The position numbers and the translations under genes are program-made. Shown here piece by piece: positions 8,244-17,860 of a stretch of 64,000 nucleotides of DNA. The notes below the pieces were generated by a model. The model worked only from the letters and a program-made list of their open reading frames with translations, ran no database searches and was not told the DNA's origin. Location: contig NZ_CP059492.1 of the NCBI RefSeq assembly GCF_014041995.1, positions 2,294,001-2,358,000 of the forward strand. Reading direction: 5' to 3'. The first letter of the stretch is position 1. Each line of letters starts with the position of its first letter. The stretch comes from Changpingibacter yushuensis. Lineage in GTDB: Bacteria > Actinomycetota > Actinomycetes > Actinomycetales > Actinomycetaceae.

Positions 8244-9947
8244 TCAGAGTATGCCCAGCGCGTGGCGTGCCAGCGCACGAGCCTCCTTGGCTTCCTTTGC
8301 TGCCCGTACCGCAACGGCCGCCGCTTCACATTGTTCGAGCGAAACAGCTGAGATTTGAGCACCAACCATAGAGACGGCAGATGATGCCATCGATAGCGAT
8401 GTGACGCCCATGCCCACTAGGACACATGCCAGAACGGGGTCAGCCGCAGCTTCGCCGCACACACCAACTGGTTTGTTGAGCTTCTTTCCTGCCTGAGCCG
8501 TGATGTCAATCAACTTGAGAACAGCCGGCTGCCACGGATCTGTGTACTCCGCAAGATGTGAGGACAAGCGATCTGCTGCCATCGTGTATTGGGTCAGATC
8601 GTTTGTGCCAATGGAGACGAAGTCCACGTACGTGAGGAAGTGCTCCGCAAGAATTGCAACAGCGGGAACCTCAACCATGATGCCTGCAGTTAGGCCGCGA
8701 TCGTGGACCTCCTTAGCGAACCATTCGGCTTCGGGAAGCGTTGCCACCATCGGTGCCATGACCCACGTCTTGCCTACGCGTCCCGCGCTAGCTTGCGCGA
8801 CGGCGTCGAGCTGGTGGGAAAGAATCTGCGGATTCTGACCAGTGATTCTCAATCCGCGTACGCCGAGCGCGGGGTTATCCTCGTGCTCCATATTTGCGTA
8901 GGCAATGGGCTTGTCAGAACCTGCATCCAGAGTGCGCACCACTACTTTGTTCTGCGGGAATGCATCAAAAACCGGCTTGTAGATGGCCACCTGTTCTTCG
9001 ATGGTCGGTTCAACTTGCGCCTCGAGGAAGCTGAGTTCCGTGCGGAAAAGCCCGATACCTTCGGATTGGCCGTCTGCCGCCTTCTTGGCTGTAGTGCCGT
9101 CCTGGACATTGGACAGGAGTTCAACATGGTGACCGTCGGTTGTCTTGGCGGGCCCTTGCCATTGAAGGATAGATGCGCGCCACGCCGCGTCACGTTCGAC
9201 GTCGATCCGTGCGCGTTCTGGGTCTGGGTTGGGCTGGATGGATCCTTCAGCACCATCGAGGAGAACCCGCTCGCCAGCAGGGATTTGTTCGAGGTCGCGT
9301 ACCGCAACGATGCACGGAATACCAAGCTGGCGGCAGATAATGGCTGTGTGGCTGGTTGGGCCGCCGAGTTCCGTGGCTATACCGATAACAAGTGTGGGGT
9401 CTAGCCCTGATGTATCGGCTGGAGCGAGATCTGTTGCAAAGAGCACCGAGGGTTCTTCCGGGGTGGGAACTCCGGGCTCTGGTAGTCCTTGGATCTGGGC
9501 GACTACTCGATCACGCACGTCCAACAGGTCGGTGACGCGTTCTGCCATGAGGCCGCCGGCCTTCTTGAACAACTCCACGAAAGTCTCGGTTGTTTGGACC
9601 AACGCCTGAACCGCGGGAGTGCCTTCTTTGAGAATGGCGCTGCGAACTGCCCGGCGAACGCCTTTGTCAGTTGCCAGCGCAGCCGACATCTTGAGCACGT
9701 CAGATACTGCACCGATTGTGTTGTTCGAACGGGACAGAAGGCGTTCGGCCACCGTTGCAGCAGCCGCTTCGTAAGCTGCGAACTCCGCCTCACGGGAGTC
9801 CTCAGGAATCGCGGGGGCCGTTAGTGCAGGAGCACTTGGACGTACGGCCCACATCACTGGCGCGTATGCCATCCCCGAGACCACGGGGGTTCCAAATATT
9901 ATGGAAGCTTCCGTGTTTGGATGCACCGTTGAGTCTTCATTGGTCAT
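8244..9947 (-). CDS. ptsI: PTS enzyme I (phosphoenolpyruvate-protein phosphotransferase)
   Basis: Transfers phosphate from PEP to HPr, the first step of sugar uptake by the phosphotransferase system. The 567-residue product has the N-terminal HPr-binding helical region. The phosphohistidine motif GGPTSHTAIICR has H200. It also has the PEP-binding GLFRTELSFLE segment and the catalytic-cysteine region VCGEAAADP. A good GGAGA ribosome site precedes ATG 9947. The usual partner ptsH (HPr) is not next to it and not elsewhere in the window. Between stop and terminator lie about 150 nt without a gene. Confidence 0.96.
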   Translation of the reverse strand: MTNEDSTVHPNTEASIIFGTPVVSGMAYAPVMWAVRPSAPALTAPAIPEDSREAEFAAYEAAAATVAERLLSRSNNTIGAVSDVLKMSAALATDKGVRRAVRSAILKEGTPAVQALVQTTETFVELFKKAGGLMAERVTDLLDVRDRVVAQIQGLPEPGVPTPEEPSVLFATDLAPADTSGLDPTLVIGIATELGGPTSHTAIICRQLGIPCIVAVRDLEQIPAGERVLLDGAEGSIQPNPDPERARIDVERDAAWRASILQWQGPAKTTDGHHVELLSNVQDGTTAKKAADGQSEGIGLFRTELSFLEAQVEPTIEEQVAIYKPVFDAFPQNKVVVRTLDAGSDKPIAYANMEHEDNPALGVRGLRITGQNPQILSHQLDAVAQASAGRVGKTWVMAPMVATLPEAEWFAKEVHDRGLTAGIMVEVPAVAILAEHFLTYVDFVSIGTNDLTQYTMAADRLSSHLAEYTDPWQPAVLKLIDITAQAGKKLNKPVGVCGEAAADPVLACVLVGMGVTSLSMASSAVSMVGAQISAVSLEQCEAAAVAVRAAKEAKEARALARHALGIL

Positions 9948-10341
9948 GTCTATCTCCTCACCATAAAACCGCTATTTCTAGCGCACATTTGCTCCGAATC
10001 AACAAACGGCACCCACAAAACATCGATGCGACAATTATCGCCGCATTACGTTCACAACGCACCTCTTTCTCGACTCCGTGGACTTCAACACGCGGTAAGA
10101 AGCAAACATCTTCTCGCGATTCCTTCCCACAGGTTGGTCGTGGGTGTTTTGGCGTGTGTACGCGAACACACGCAGTGTTCATGGCGTGCACATCGGATAA
10201 ACTCCCAGAGATTTCACTGGAACAAGCCAGATGTGAAGGCTTGACATGTAATATCCTCACAGACTGGAGGGAAAACGCTCGTCGTTGCTGATTGATGCGC
10301 CTCCACGATCCCATTTCTCATGCTCGTCAAAGGAGTCTCCA
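9948..10341. other. Divergent intergenic region between ptsI and the arabinose regulator
   Basis: Nearly 400 bp without a supported gene. It must hold both divergent promoters. The one clear structure is an inverted repeat, GCGTGTGT (10152-10159) and ACACACGC (10166-10173) with a 6-nt spacer, which could be an operator for either gene. Regulator unknown. Confidence 0.5.
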
Positions 10342-11355
10342 ATGGAGGACTCAAGCTCACGGCACCGCCGCCCGCCGTCTATGGAAGACGTCGCGGCCAT
10401 CGCCGGAGTATCACACCAGACCGTTTCCCGTGTGCTCAACAGTACCGGCAAGGTGCGCCCGGAGACTCGTGAACGCGTACTAGCAGCGATCGCGCAGATT
10501 GGGTACCGGAGAAACGAGACCGCACGTGCGCTGGCAACTGCCCGCAGTCGGGTCATTGGGATCATCACACCTACCTTCCAGCACTACGGCCCGGCTTCCA
10601 CACTTATGTCCGTGCAACTTGCGGCTAATGACAAGGGTTATCTGGTTAGTGTGGCGGCGCTTCCGGAGTTCTCACCGGCCAATCTTCGGCGCGCGCTGGA
10701 GCAGTTTCTGGGTCAGGGTGTGGCAGGGATTGTTTTGATCGTTCCCGTTACAGAGGCCGCCACCGAACTTAACAAGTTCTCACTTCCCGTCCCGGCAATC
10801 GCAATCTCCTCCTCGTGGGTATCGGAAGAGTCCACTATTGCGCGCGTTGGCGTGGAGCAGCGTGGTGGAGTTCGCGCCGCCATGCTTCATCTCAAGGAGC
10901 AGGGCTGCCAAGTGGTCAGCCATTTTGCAGGCCCGAGTGTGTGGTTTGATGCGCTTGAACGCGAAGCCGCTTGGCACGAAGCCATCGAAGAGTTCGGGCT
11001 CACCGCCGGCCCCATCTTCCGTGGTGATTGGACCGCAGCATTTGGCTTCGCCATGGCAACTGAGATTTCCCGCGGTAAGCTGCCGGACGCAATCTTCGCC
11101 GCCAACGATCAGATGGCCTTGGGAACTCTTCAAGCCTTTGCCCAAAAAGGCATCCGCCTTCCCGATGATGTGCGCCTTGTTGGGTACGACGACGAGGACG
11201 CTTCCGCCTACTTCTACCCCAGTCTGACCACTGTTCGCCAAAACTTCTCTCAGCTCGGCTATGAAGCTGTGGATGCACTCATCCGCCAGTTCGATGGCCA
11301 GAAGGCGGAGAACAAGCTGCTCCCGGCCGAATTACGCGTTCGCGCTTCAGCCTAA
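10342..11355 (+). CDS. LacI-family regulator, probable repressor of the arabinose genes
   Basis: A 337-residue DNA-binding repressor with an N-terminal LacI helix-turn-helix (SMEDVAAIAGVSHQTVSRVLNSTGKV) and a periplasmic-binding-protein-like effector domain. ATG 10342 is chosen because AGGAG sits six bases upstream; the frame is open further 5' (to 10285) but without a start signal. It lies directly ahead of araD-araA and the sugar ABC genes, which carry two copies of a TGTTAGCGCTAAC operator. The inferred job is therefore AraR-type local repression relieved by L-arabinose or a derivative. Effector identity is not visible in the sequence. Confidence 0.88.
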   Translation: MEDSSSRHRRPPSMEDVAAIAGVSHQTVSRVLNSTGKVRPETRERVLAAIAQIGYRRNETARALATARSRVIGIITPTFQHYGPASTLMSVQLAANDKGYLVSVAALPEFSPANLRRALEQFLGQGVAGIVLIVPVTEAATELNKFSLPVPAIAISSSWVSEESTIARVGVEQRGGVRAAMLHLKEQGCQVVSHFAGPSVWFDALEREAAWHEAIEEFGLTAGPIFRGDWTAAFGFAMATEISRGKLPDAIFAANDQMALGTLQAFAQKGIRLPDDVRLVGYDDEDASAYFYPSLTTVRQNFSQLGYEAVDALIRQFDGQKAENKLLPAELRVRASA

Positions 11356-11512
11356 CGGCGTCTCCGCCTGAGCCGGAAGCATCGCTGAAAACCGGCAAGG
11401 TCCGTACGCCCGCCCGGGCATCTCGATCTGTGGTGGAGATATCTTCAACAGAGCTGAAGGTGTTCCTAACGGAGGTCTGGACTGTACAAAAGGTACCCCC
11501 TTGGGTTTAGAA

Positions 11513-11526
11513 TGTTAGCGCTAACT
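11513..11526 (+). promoter_or_regulatory. LacI-type operator upstream of araD
   Basis: TGTTAGCGCTAACT, 13 of 14 bases of a perfect palindrome with the central GC typical of LacI-family sites. It directly follows a TAGAAT -10-like element, so bound repressor would cover the likely transcription start. The same core recurs at 13989. The other ~300 bp between the regulator gene and araD show nothing else. Confidence 0.8.
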
Positions 11527-11677
11527 CAATTGGGATGGCTGAACTCGCAGGCGCGTTTGGAGATCCCATGAGTTGTCCGTTTCGGCATCGCAGCCGAGCG
11601 GAAAACTACACAACGAGCTTTGCATCCAGCCATGCTCACGCAGCATCACCGAGCACTCGATGCCCAAGGAGAAAACA

Positions 11678-12385
11678 ATGTCAGCCGCCAATCTATGGTC
11701 ACCCCAAATGGCCGAGAAGATTCAGGAAGCTCGTGTTGAGGTCTGCCGACTTCATTCGGAGCTCATTAAGTGGGGACTGGTGGTCTGGACCGCCGGAAAC
11801 GTATCCCAGCGCGTTCGCTGCGAAGCTGAAGACGGTTCCGAAGATGTCCTCGTCATCAAGCCGTCAGGTGTCTCCTATGACGAACTGACCCCCGCAGACA
11901 TGGTGGTTTGCGATCTGGATGGGAATCTCATCCTTGGTGACCACGCGCCGTCGTCGGACACGGACGCACACGCTTACGTCTACCGTCACATGCCCGAAGT
12001 GGGCGGTGTGACGCACACCCATTCCAGCTACGCCACCGCATTCGCTGCGGTAGGCAAGCCCATCCCTTGCCACCTGACAATGATGGGCGACGAGTTCGGC
12101 GGCGAGATTCCGATCGGACCCTTCGCACTCATCGGTGACGATTCGATTGGCCGCGGCATAGTCGCAACCCTCAAGGAATCGCGTAGCCCAGCAGTTCTCA
12201 TGCAGAACCACGGCCCGTTCACCATTGGCAAGAACGCCAAGGCCTCGGTCAAGGCAGCAGCCATGACCGAAGAAGTTGCACGAACCATGTTCATCGCACT
12301 TCAGCTCGGCGATCCCATCGCAATCGATCCAAAGCTTGTCGATTCTTTGTACGAGCGTTATCAGAACGTCTACGGCCAGCACTGA
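11678..12385 (+). CDS. araD: L-ribulose-5-phosphate 4-epimerase
   Basis: Epimerises L-ribulose 5-phosphate to D-xylulose 5-phosphate, the last dedicated step of L-arabinose catabolism. A class II aldolase/AraD fold protein of 235 residues. GNVSQRV near the N-terminus, the [10 protein letters not shown] phosphate-binding segment and the zinc-binding HTHSSYAT histidines with a later H in QNHGPF are all present. ATG 11678 has AAGGAGA five bases upstream, which decides it over the in-frame ATG 11660. araA follows after 38 nt with its own ribosome site. Confidence 0.94.
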   Translation: MSAANLWSPQMAEKIQEARVEVCRLHSELIKWGLVVWTAGNVSQRVRCEAEDGSEDVLVIKPSGVSYDELTPADMVVCDLDGNLILGDHAPSSDTDAHAYVYRHMPEVGGVTHTHSSYATAFAAVGKPIPCHLTMMGDEFGGEIPIGPFALIGDDSIGRGIVATLKESRSPAVLMQNHGPFTIGKNAKASVKAAAMTEEVARTMFIALQLGDPIAIDPKLVDSLYERYQNVYGQH

Positions 12386-12423
12386 GTCGGAAATCTTCCA
12401 CAACATTCAAAGGAGAATTAGCA

Positions 12424-13932
12424 ATGAAGAGCAGTTTTGAGGGCCGCGAGGTTTGGTTCCTCACCGGCAGTCAGGGCCTCTATGGCGACGACGCATTGGC
12501 GCAGGTCGCCAACCAGTCACAAAACGTCGTTGAAACCCTTAATCGGTCCGGCGATATCCCAGTCAACATCGTGTGGAAGCCGACTCTGACCGATTCTGAT
12601 TCCATCCGCCGTGCAATCTTGGACGCGAACTCGAATGACAACGTGCTCGGCGTGGTCGCGTGGATGCACACATTCAGCCCAGCCAAGATGTGGATCGCGG
12701 GACTCAATGTCCTCAACAAGCCACTACTCCACCTGAACACTCAGGACAATGTGGTTTTGCCGTGGGCAACCATTGACATGGACTTCATGAACCTCAACCA
12801 GTCTGCTCATGGAGACCGCGAGTTCGGCTACATCCTGTCCAGACTCGGAATCGACCGCGAAACCGTAATCGGTAGTGCTACTGATCCGGCCGTTCGCGCT
12901 CGCGTTTCCAACTGGGTTCGCGCCTGCGCAGGCTGGGCCGCCATTCACGATCTAAACGTCGTGCGCTTTGGTGACAACATGCGCAACGTCGCCGTCACCG
13001 ACGGTGACAAGACCGAAGCACTCAAGGTCTTTGGTGTCAGCGTGAACACGTGGGGCGTCAACGATCTCGTGGAGGTCGTCAACGATGTGGCAGATGCTGA
13101 TATCGATGCTTTGGCTGCTGTATACGAGGACTCCTACGAAGTAGTACCCGAACTGCGCCGCGGTGGCGACCGCCACGAATCATTGCGCTATGCAGCACGC
13201 CAAGAGATCGCACTGCGCCGTTTCCTTGATGAGCGCAATGCGTCTGCATTCACTGATACGTTCGAAGATCTTGGCGCCCTGCGCCAGCTCCCGGGTATCG
13301 CTGCACAGCGCCTCATGGCTGATGGCTATGGATTTGGCGCCGAAGGCGACTGGAAGACTGCTGTACTGGTCCGCACTGTCAAGGCAATGTCCGAAGGGCT
13401 CCCCGGCGGCGCATCCTTGATGGAGGACTACACCTACAACCTCGTTCCAGGCCAAGAACTCATTCTTGGTGCGCACATGCTCGAGATTTGCCCATCTCTG
13501 ACAACTCAGAAGCCGCGCGCAGAGATTCATCCTCTCGGCATTGGTGATCGCGAGGATCCGGTGCGCTTGGTCTTCTCTATGGATCCCAGCGAGGCAGTCG
13601 TTGTCTCTATGGCCGACATGGGCAATCGATTCCGCCTGACCGCGAACGTGGTCGACGTCGTCGAACCCCTCGAACCGCTCCCGAACCTTCCGGTGGCGCA
13701 CGCGATTTGGAAGCCACAGCCATCCCTCAGTGTCTCAGCCGAGTGCTGGATGGAGTCTGGGGCTGCACACCACACCGTCATGACCAATGCGATTGGCGTG
13801 GACATCTTCAGGATGTTCGCACAGATGGCACACACCGAGCTTGCCGTGATCGACAAGTCCACCGATGTCGCTTCTTTCAAGAACGAACTGCGGTGGAACA
13901 AGGCGTACTTCCAGCTCGCTCAGGGCTTGTGA
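12424..13932 (+). CDS. araA: L-arabinose isomerase
   Basis: Converts L-arabinose to L-ribulose in the cytoplasm. The 502-residue length is exactly that of the AraA family. It shows the family N-terminus [13 protein letters not shown] and [12 protein letters not shown]. The metal-ligand Glu regions are in [13 protein letters not shown] and MEDYTYN, and the later metal histidines are in [10 protein letters not shown] and the [15 protein letters not shown] segment. Strong AAGGAGAA ribosome site. Paired with araD in one transcription unit. The kinase araB that should act between AraA and AraD is missing from the window. Confidence 0.97.
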   Translation: MKSSFEGREVWFLTGSQGLYGDDALAQVANQSQNVVETLNRSGDIPVNIVWKPTLTDSDSIRRAILDANSNDNVLGVVAWMHTFSPAKMWIAGLNVLNKPLLHLNTQDNVVLPWATIDMDFMNLNQSAHGDREFGYILSRLGIDRETVIGSATDPAVRARVSNWVRACAGWAAIHDLNVVRFGDNMRNVAVTDGDKTEALKVFGVSVNTWGVNDLVEVVNDVADADIDALAAVYEDSYEVVPELRRGGDRHESLRYAARQEIALRRFLDERNASAFTDTFEDLGALRQLPGIAAQRLMADGYGFGAEGDWKTAVLVRTVKAMSEGLPGGASLMEDYTYNLVPGQELILGAHMLEICPSLTTQKPRAEIHPLGIGDREDPVRLVFSMDPSEAVVVSMADMGNRFRLTANVVDVVEPLEPLPNLPVAHAIWKPQPSLSVSAECWMESGAAHHTVMTNAIGVDIFRMFAQMAHTELAVIDKSTDVASFKNELRWNKAYFQLAQGL

Positions 13933-13988
13933 CGCCGAAAACAATCTGTGTCCAAACCGTTATAAACATCTTGTTTTACAAGGCAGTG

Positions 13989-14002
13989 TGTTAGCGCTAA
14001 CA
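13989..14002 (+). promoter_or_regulatory. LacI-type operator upstream of the sugar-binding protein gene
   Basis: TGTTAGCGCTAACA, a perfect 14-bp palindrome matching the operator upstream of araD at 13 of 14 bases. It lies 67 bp upstream of the binding-protein start, in the araA-ABC intergenic region. This indicates a separate regulated promoter for the transporter under the same repressor. Confidence 0.85.
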
Positions 14003-14069
14003 TATTCATAGGTGGCCGCCCACTAGGCCACAGCGACGTTGCTGTCGCGATTCTCAAGGAGGAGAAACA

Positions 14070-15083
14070 GTGAAAAGGAACATCCGCAACTCCGTTGTTG
14101 CAGTGACTGCAGGCTTCACAATGATGGCCACCCTGACCGCATGCGGTAATGGTGACAGTGCATCTGAGGAAACAAGCGGCTCAAGCAGCTCCGAATGTGC
14201 AAGCGACCTCTCCGACGTCACAGTCGGTTTCGTGGCCGTGGGTCCTGAAGGCGCATGGCGCGAGGCAAACGAGAAGGACGTGCAGACCGCATTCGAAGAT
14301 GCAGGCGCAACCGTCAAGTACGCCGGCACCGCCGACAACGATCAGGCCAACCAGATCCAGTCGATGCAGTCATTCATTGACGAAGGCGTTGACCTCATCC
14401 TGCTTTCGGCAACAGAAGCAACTGGCTGGGAAGATACCCTCCAGGAAGCAGCTGACGCTGAAATCCCAGTAATCCTGCTTGACCGCATGATCGAGCCCGA
14501 TAACCAGGATCTCTACGCCACCCACCTCGGCCCGGACAACTACGCAATTTCGTCCAATGCAGCCAAGTGGGCAAACGAGCAGTTCCCGGATGGCGCGAAC
14601 TACGCCGTCCTCGAGGGACCTGCTGGCCTCTCTGTGGTCAACGAGCGCAACGCTGGTTGGGATGACACGATCAACGACAACCTGACCAAGGTTGATAGCC
14701 AGGATGCTGGCTGGTCCACGGCAGACGCCAAGGACATCACGTCCACCATGCTCAAGTCCAACAACAACGATATCCAGCTCATCTTCGCTCAGAACGATGA
14801 AATGGGCCTCGGCGCTGCACAGGCAGTCGAAGAAGCAGGTCTGGTTCCTGGAGATGACGTCAAGATCATCACCATTGACGGCACCAAGGCAGCCCTCGAA
14901 GCCCTCTCCGCTGGCCAGCTGAGCCTCGTTGCCGAGTACAACCCGATCTTCGGTCAGGATGCAGTCGATGCTTCCATCAGCATTCTCTGCGGCGAGGATG
15001 TCGAAAAGAACATCGTGATCGAGAGCCAGATCTTCGACAGCCCTGAGGCTGCAGACGAAGCTCTTCCGACTCGCGCTTACTGA
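14070..15083 (+). CDS. Sugar ABC transporter binding lipoprotein, YtfQ-like (probable arabinose/furanose)
   Basis: A 337-residue solute-binding lipoprotein with lipobox LTAC (C25) followed by a Ser/Glu-rich tether. The mature domain closely follows the YtfQ pattern (VGPEGAWREANEKDV, QIQSMQSFIDEGVDLILL, ATGWEDTLQEA, IPVILLDR). E. coli YtfQ binds furanose forms of galactose; related systems take up arabinose or fructose in other bacteria. araA/araD neighbours and the shared operator favour L-arabinose. GTG start with AAGGAGGAG upstream. A strong stem-loop follows, as often seen between an abundant binding protein and its transporter genes. Confidence 0.9.
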   Translation: MKRNIRNSVVAVTAGFTMMATLTACGNGDSASEETSGSSSSECASDLSDVTVGFVAVGPEGAWREANEKDVQTAFEDAGATVKYAGTADNDQANQIQSMQSFIDEGVDLILLSATEATGWEDTLQEAADAEIPVILLDRMIEPDNQDLYATHLGPDNYAISSNAAKWANEQFPDGANYAVLEGPAGLSVVNERNAGWDDTINDNLTKVDSQDAGWSTADAKDITSTMLKSNNNDIQLIFAQNDEMGLGAAQAVEEAGLVPGDDVKIITIDGTKAALEALSAGQLSLVAEYNPIFGQDAVDASISILCGEDVEKNIVIESQIFDSPEAADEALPTRAY

Positions 15084-15136
15084 TCAACTGATCGGCCGTA
15101 CATAACCCGCACGGCGATCACAACCGAATAAAAACT

Positions 15137-15193
15137 AAAGTCTGGGCCCACGGTTTCATATCCAAACAGATGGAGCCGTGGGCCCCAGACTTT
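15137..15193 (+). terminator. Intercistronic stem-loop after the binding-protein gene
   Basis: Arms 15137-15153 and 15176-15193 pair over 17 bp with a single bulged C and a 22-nt loop. No long T-run follows. It probably acts as a partial terminator or mRNA 3'-end stabiliser, so that the binding protein is made in excess of the ATPase and permeases. Confidence 0.8.
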
Positions 15194-15290
15194 GCAAGGA
15201 TTCATGGTGCGGCAACGATGTGCGCGCCGTGGCACGCAAGATGAGCTAGTACAACGGCGTAGCTCACAGGAAAAGTACTGGTGGGAGAAG

Positions 15291-16817
15291 ATGGCTCAAA
15301 TGGAACCAATAGTCCAGATGGAGCATATCTCGGTCGAGTTCCCGGGTGTAAAGGCTTTGCAGGATGTCGATTTTCGGCTCTTTCCCGGCGAAGTTCACGC
15401 ACTCATGGGCGAGAATGGCGCAGGCAAGTCGACCTTGATCAAAGCCTTGACTGGCGTAAACAAGCTGGCCAACGGCAGTATTTATGTATCGGGTGAGCAG
15501 GTGAAGTTCGGCGGTACCAGCGACGCTCAGAACGCAGGCGTGGCCACGGTTTACCAGGAAGTGAACCTGTGTGCAAACCTGACAATCGGCGAAAACGTGA
15601 TGCTTGGCCATGAGGCTCGTGGCCCATTCGGCATCAACTGGAAGAAGACAAACGACGAGGCTAAGGATGCCCTCGCGCGCCTCGACCTCGATCTTGACCC
15701 GCGAGCTCCCCTTTCGAGCATCTCGATTGCGTTGCAGCAGTTGGTGGCAATTTCCCGCGCCATGGTAGTAGATGCAAAGGTCCTCATTCTTGACGAACCG
15801 ACCTCCAGCCTCGATGAGAACGAGGTTAAGGGCCTGTTCACCGTCATCCGTCGCCTGCGCGATGAAGGCGTGGCAATCCTCTTCGTCTCCCACTTCTTGG
15901 ATCAGATCTACGAGATCACAGATCGCCTAACGGTACTGCGAAATGGGCAGTTCGTCGGTGAATACATGACCGCAGAACTTGACCGCAAGAGCCTCATCAA
16001 TAAGATGATCGGCAAGGACATGGAGGCCCTCTCAGACCTCGACGATGCCGCCGGTCGCAAGTACGCAAAAGACGAAGGCCAACCCGTCCTTCAGCTGAAC
16101 GGACTTGGAAAGAACGGCACGATCAAGCCTATCAGTATTGACATGTACAAGGGCAATATCATTGGCTTCGCTGGACTTCTCGGTTCCGGGCGCACGGAGC
16201 TCGCCAAGCTTATCTATGGTGCCGACAAGGCCACAGATGGCGATATCAAGCTCAGCGGATCAGACATCAAGATTTCAAACCCTGCTGTAGCTCTCAAGAA
16301 CAAGCTCGCATACTCCACAGAGAACCGCCGCGACGAAGGCATCGTCGGGGACTTGACTGTTCGCGAGAACATTATTCTGGCTCTTCAAGCCATTCGAGGC
16401 TGGACACATCCGATCCCCCGCAAGGAACAGGATGCTCTGTGCGCCGAATACATTGAGAAGCTGAACATCAAGCCAGCCGATCCCGAAAAGCTTGTCAAGA
16501 ATCTCTCCGGTGGCAACCAGCAGAAAGTCCTTCTGGCTCGCTGGCTCGCAACGAATCCAGAGATCCTCATTCTTGACGAACCCACCCGCGGAATCGACGT
16601 GGGCGCCAAGGCAGAGATTCAGGAGATCGTTCTGGAGCTCGCCAAGGCCGGTATGACCATCATCTTCATTTCCTCCGAGATGGAGGAAGTTGTCCGACTC
16701 AGCGATCGCATCCTCGTCCTTAAGGACCGGGCCCCGCTCGCAGAACTTGTCAACGGCCCAGGCGTGACAGCCGATAGCATCGTTGACGTCATTGCCGCCG
16801 GAGGTGTGGCAGCATGA
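15291..16817 (+). CDS. Sugar ABC transporter ATP-binding protein (two-domain, RbsA/YtfR type)
   Basis: Powers sugar import with two fused nucleotide-binding domains in about 508 residues. The first domain has Walker A GENGAGKSTLIKAL and Walker B LILDEPTSSLD; its signature is degenerate (LSSISIALQQL). The second has LSGGNQQKVLLARWL and LILDEPTRGID with the usual altered Walker A (LLGSGRTEL). The start is ambiguous. ATG 15291 has GGGAG only 3 nt upstream and ATG 15300 has it at 12 nt; the frame is open upstream through the stem-loop, which is unlikely to be coding. The stop overlaps the next gene as ATGA. Confidence 0.93.
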   Translation: MAQMEPIVQMEHISVEFPGVKALQDVDFRLFPGEVHALMGENGAGKSTLIKALTGVNKLANGSIYVSGEQVKFGGTSDAQNAGVATVYQEVNLCANLTIGENVMLGHEARGPFGINWKKTNDEAKDALARLDLDLDPRAPLSSISIALQQLVAISRAMVVDAKVLILDEPTSSLDENEVKGLFTVIRRLRDEGVAILFVSHFLDQIYEITDRLTVLRNGQFVGEYMTAELDRKSLINKMIGKDMEALSDLDDAAGRKYAKDEGQPVLQLNGLGKNGTIKPISIDMYKGNIIGFAGLLGSGRTELAKLIYGADKATDGDIKLSGSDIKISNPAVALKNKLAYSTENRRDEGIVGDLTVRENIILALQAIRGWTHPIPRKEQDALCAEYIEKLNIKPADPEKLVKNLSGGNQQKVLLARWLATNPEILILDEPTRGIDVGAKAEIQEIVLELAKAGMTIIFISSEMEEVVRLSDRILVLKDRAPLAELVNGPGVTADSIVDVIAAGGVAA

Positions 16818-17860
16818 AGAACTTGCTGAAGAACCAACTGTTCTGGGCCGCTATGGTCCTCGTGGTGCTGATGATTATCAACATCACGGAGAACGGTACA
16901 GCCACCATTGGTTATTCTAATGGCCGCCTCACCGGCCCCATTATCGACCTCTTCATCTTCTCTCCACCGATCCTCATGATCTCGATCGGTATGACGCTCG
17001 TCATTGCCACGTCAGGTATCGATCTTTCGGTCGGATCGATCATGGCGGTGGCCGGCGCAGTTGCCATGCAGTACTTGCACGGTTCATCAAACCCGAACAG
17101 CCCGGCAACAATTGCTATCGCTTTCATCCTCGCTCTGGCAGTTGGACTGCTGTGTGGCGCCTTCTCCGGATTCCTCGTCTCTGTAGTCAAGCTTCAGCCC
17201 TTCATCACCACTTTGATCATGATGCTCGCTGGCCGCGGCATTGCGAACATGATCACCGGCGGCGGCAATACTGAAGGCGGAAGTTCAGGCTTCAATAAGA
17301 TCGCTCAAGGCACTGTGCTCGGCTTCCCGTTGCGGTTCATCGTCGCAATCATCGTGCTTCTGCTGGTGGCCGCTCTGGTACGCAAGACCGCCCTCGGCAT
17401 GTCCGTTGAAGCAGTCGGTATCAACGCCGACGCCGCCGAGATGGCCGGTGTTCGCTCCAACCGAATCCAGTTCATGGTCTATACCCTTTCCGGTCTCCTT
17501 GCGGCAGTTGCGGGTGTACTGACCGTCGCATACATCGGACGTGTGGAAGTCGCATCAACCGGCACTGGTGCAGGGATGGAAATGGACGCCATCTTGGCAG
17601 TGGTCATCGGAGGTACGTCGCTCGCTGGCGGCAAGTTCAACCTAGGTGGAACAGTGCTTGGCGCATTCGTCATCACGGCGCTGGATCAGACGGTCGTCTA
17701 CTTGGGAATCTCCTCCGCAGCTGTACCCGCCTTCAAGGCAATCGTCATCATCGGCATCTGCCTCCTACAGTCGGATCGTATTCACGGGTGGTTCTCTTCG
17801 CCCTCCAGATCCCGAGTTGTTGAAAAGAAAGAAGAGACTCCAAAGGTGGTTGCAGCATGA
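16814..17860 (+). CDS. Sugar ABC transporter permease (YtfT-like)
   Basis: A 348-residue integral membrane subunit of the BPD_transp_2 (RbsC) family with about ten hydrophobic segments. It shows the family blocks GIDLSVGSIMAVAGA, QPFITTLIMMLAGRG and the C-terminal AVVIGGTSLAGGKFNLGGTVLG. It overlaps the ATPase gene and the second permease gene by four bases on each side, so all three are coupled. Likely forms a heterodimeric channel with the next gene product. Confidence 0.93.
   Translation: MKNLLKNQLFWAAMVLVVLMIINITENGTATIGYSNGRLTGPIIDLFIFSPPILMISIGMTLVIATSGIDLSVGSIMAVAGAVAMQYLHGSSNPNSPATIAIAFILALAVGLLCGAFSGFLVSVVKLQPFITTLIMMLAGRGIANMITGGGNTEGGSSGFNKIAQGTVLGFPLRFIVAIIVLLLVAALVRKTALGMSVEAVGINADAAEMAGVRSNRIQFMVYTLSGLLAAVAGVLTVAYIGRVEVASTGTGAGMEMDAILAVVIGGTSLAGGKFNLGGTVLGAFVITALDQTVVYLGISSAAVPAFKAIVIIGICLLQSDRIHGWFSSPSRSRVVEKKEETPKVVAA

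Noticed and set aside
10152-10173. The GCGTGTGT/ACACACGC inverted repeat as a defined operator
   Set aside because: Arms are short, the sequence matches no motif I can name, and no second copy was seen. Mentioned only as intergenic content.
15192-15290. An N-terminal extension of the arabinose ABC ATPase
   Set aside because: The extra 33 codons start inside the right arm of a stem-loop, have no ribosome site and do not resemble ATPase N-termini.
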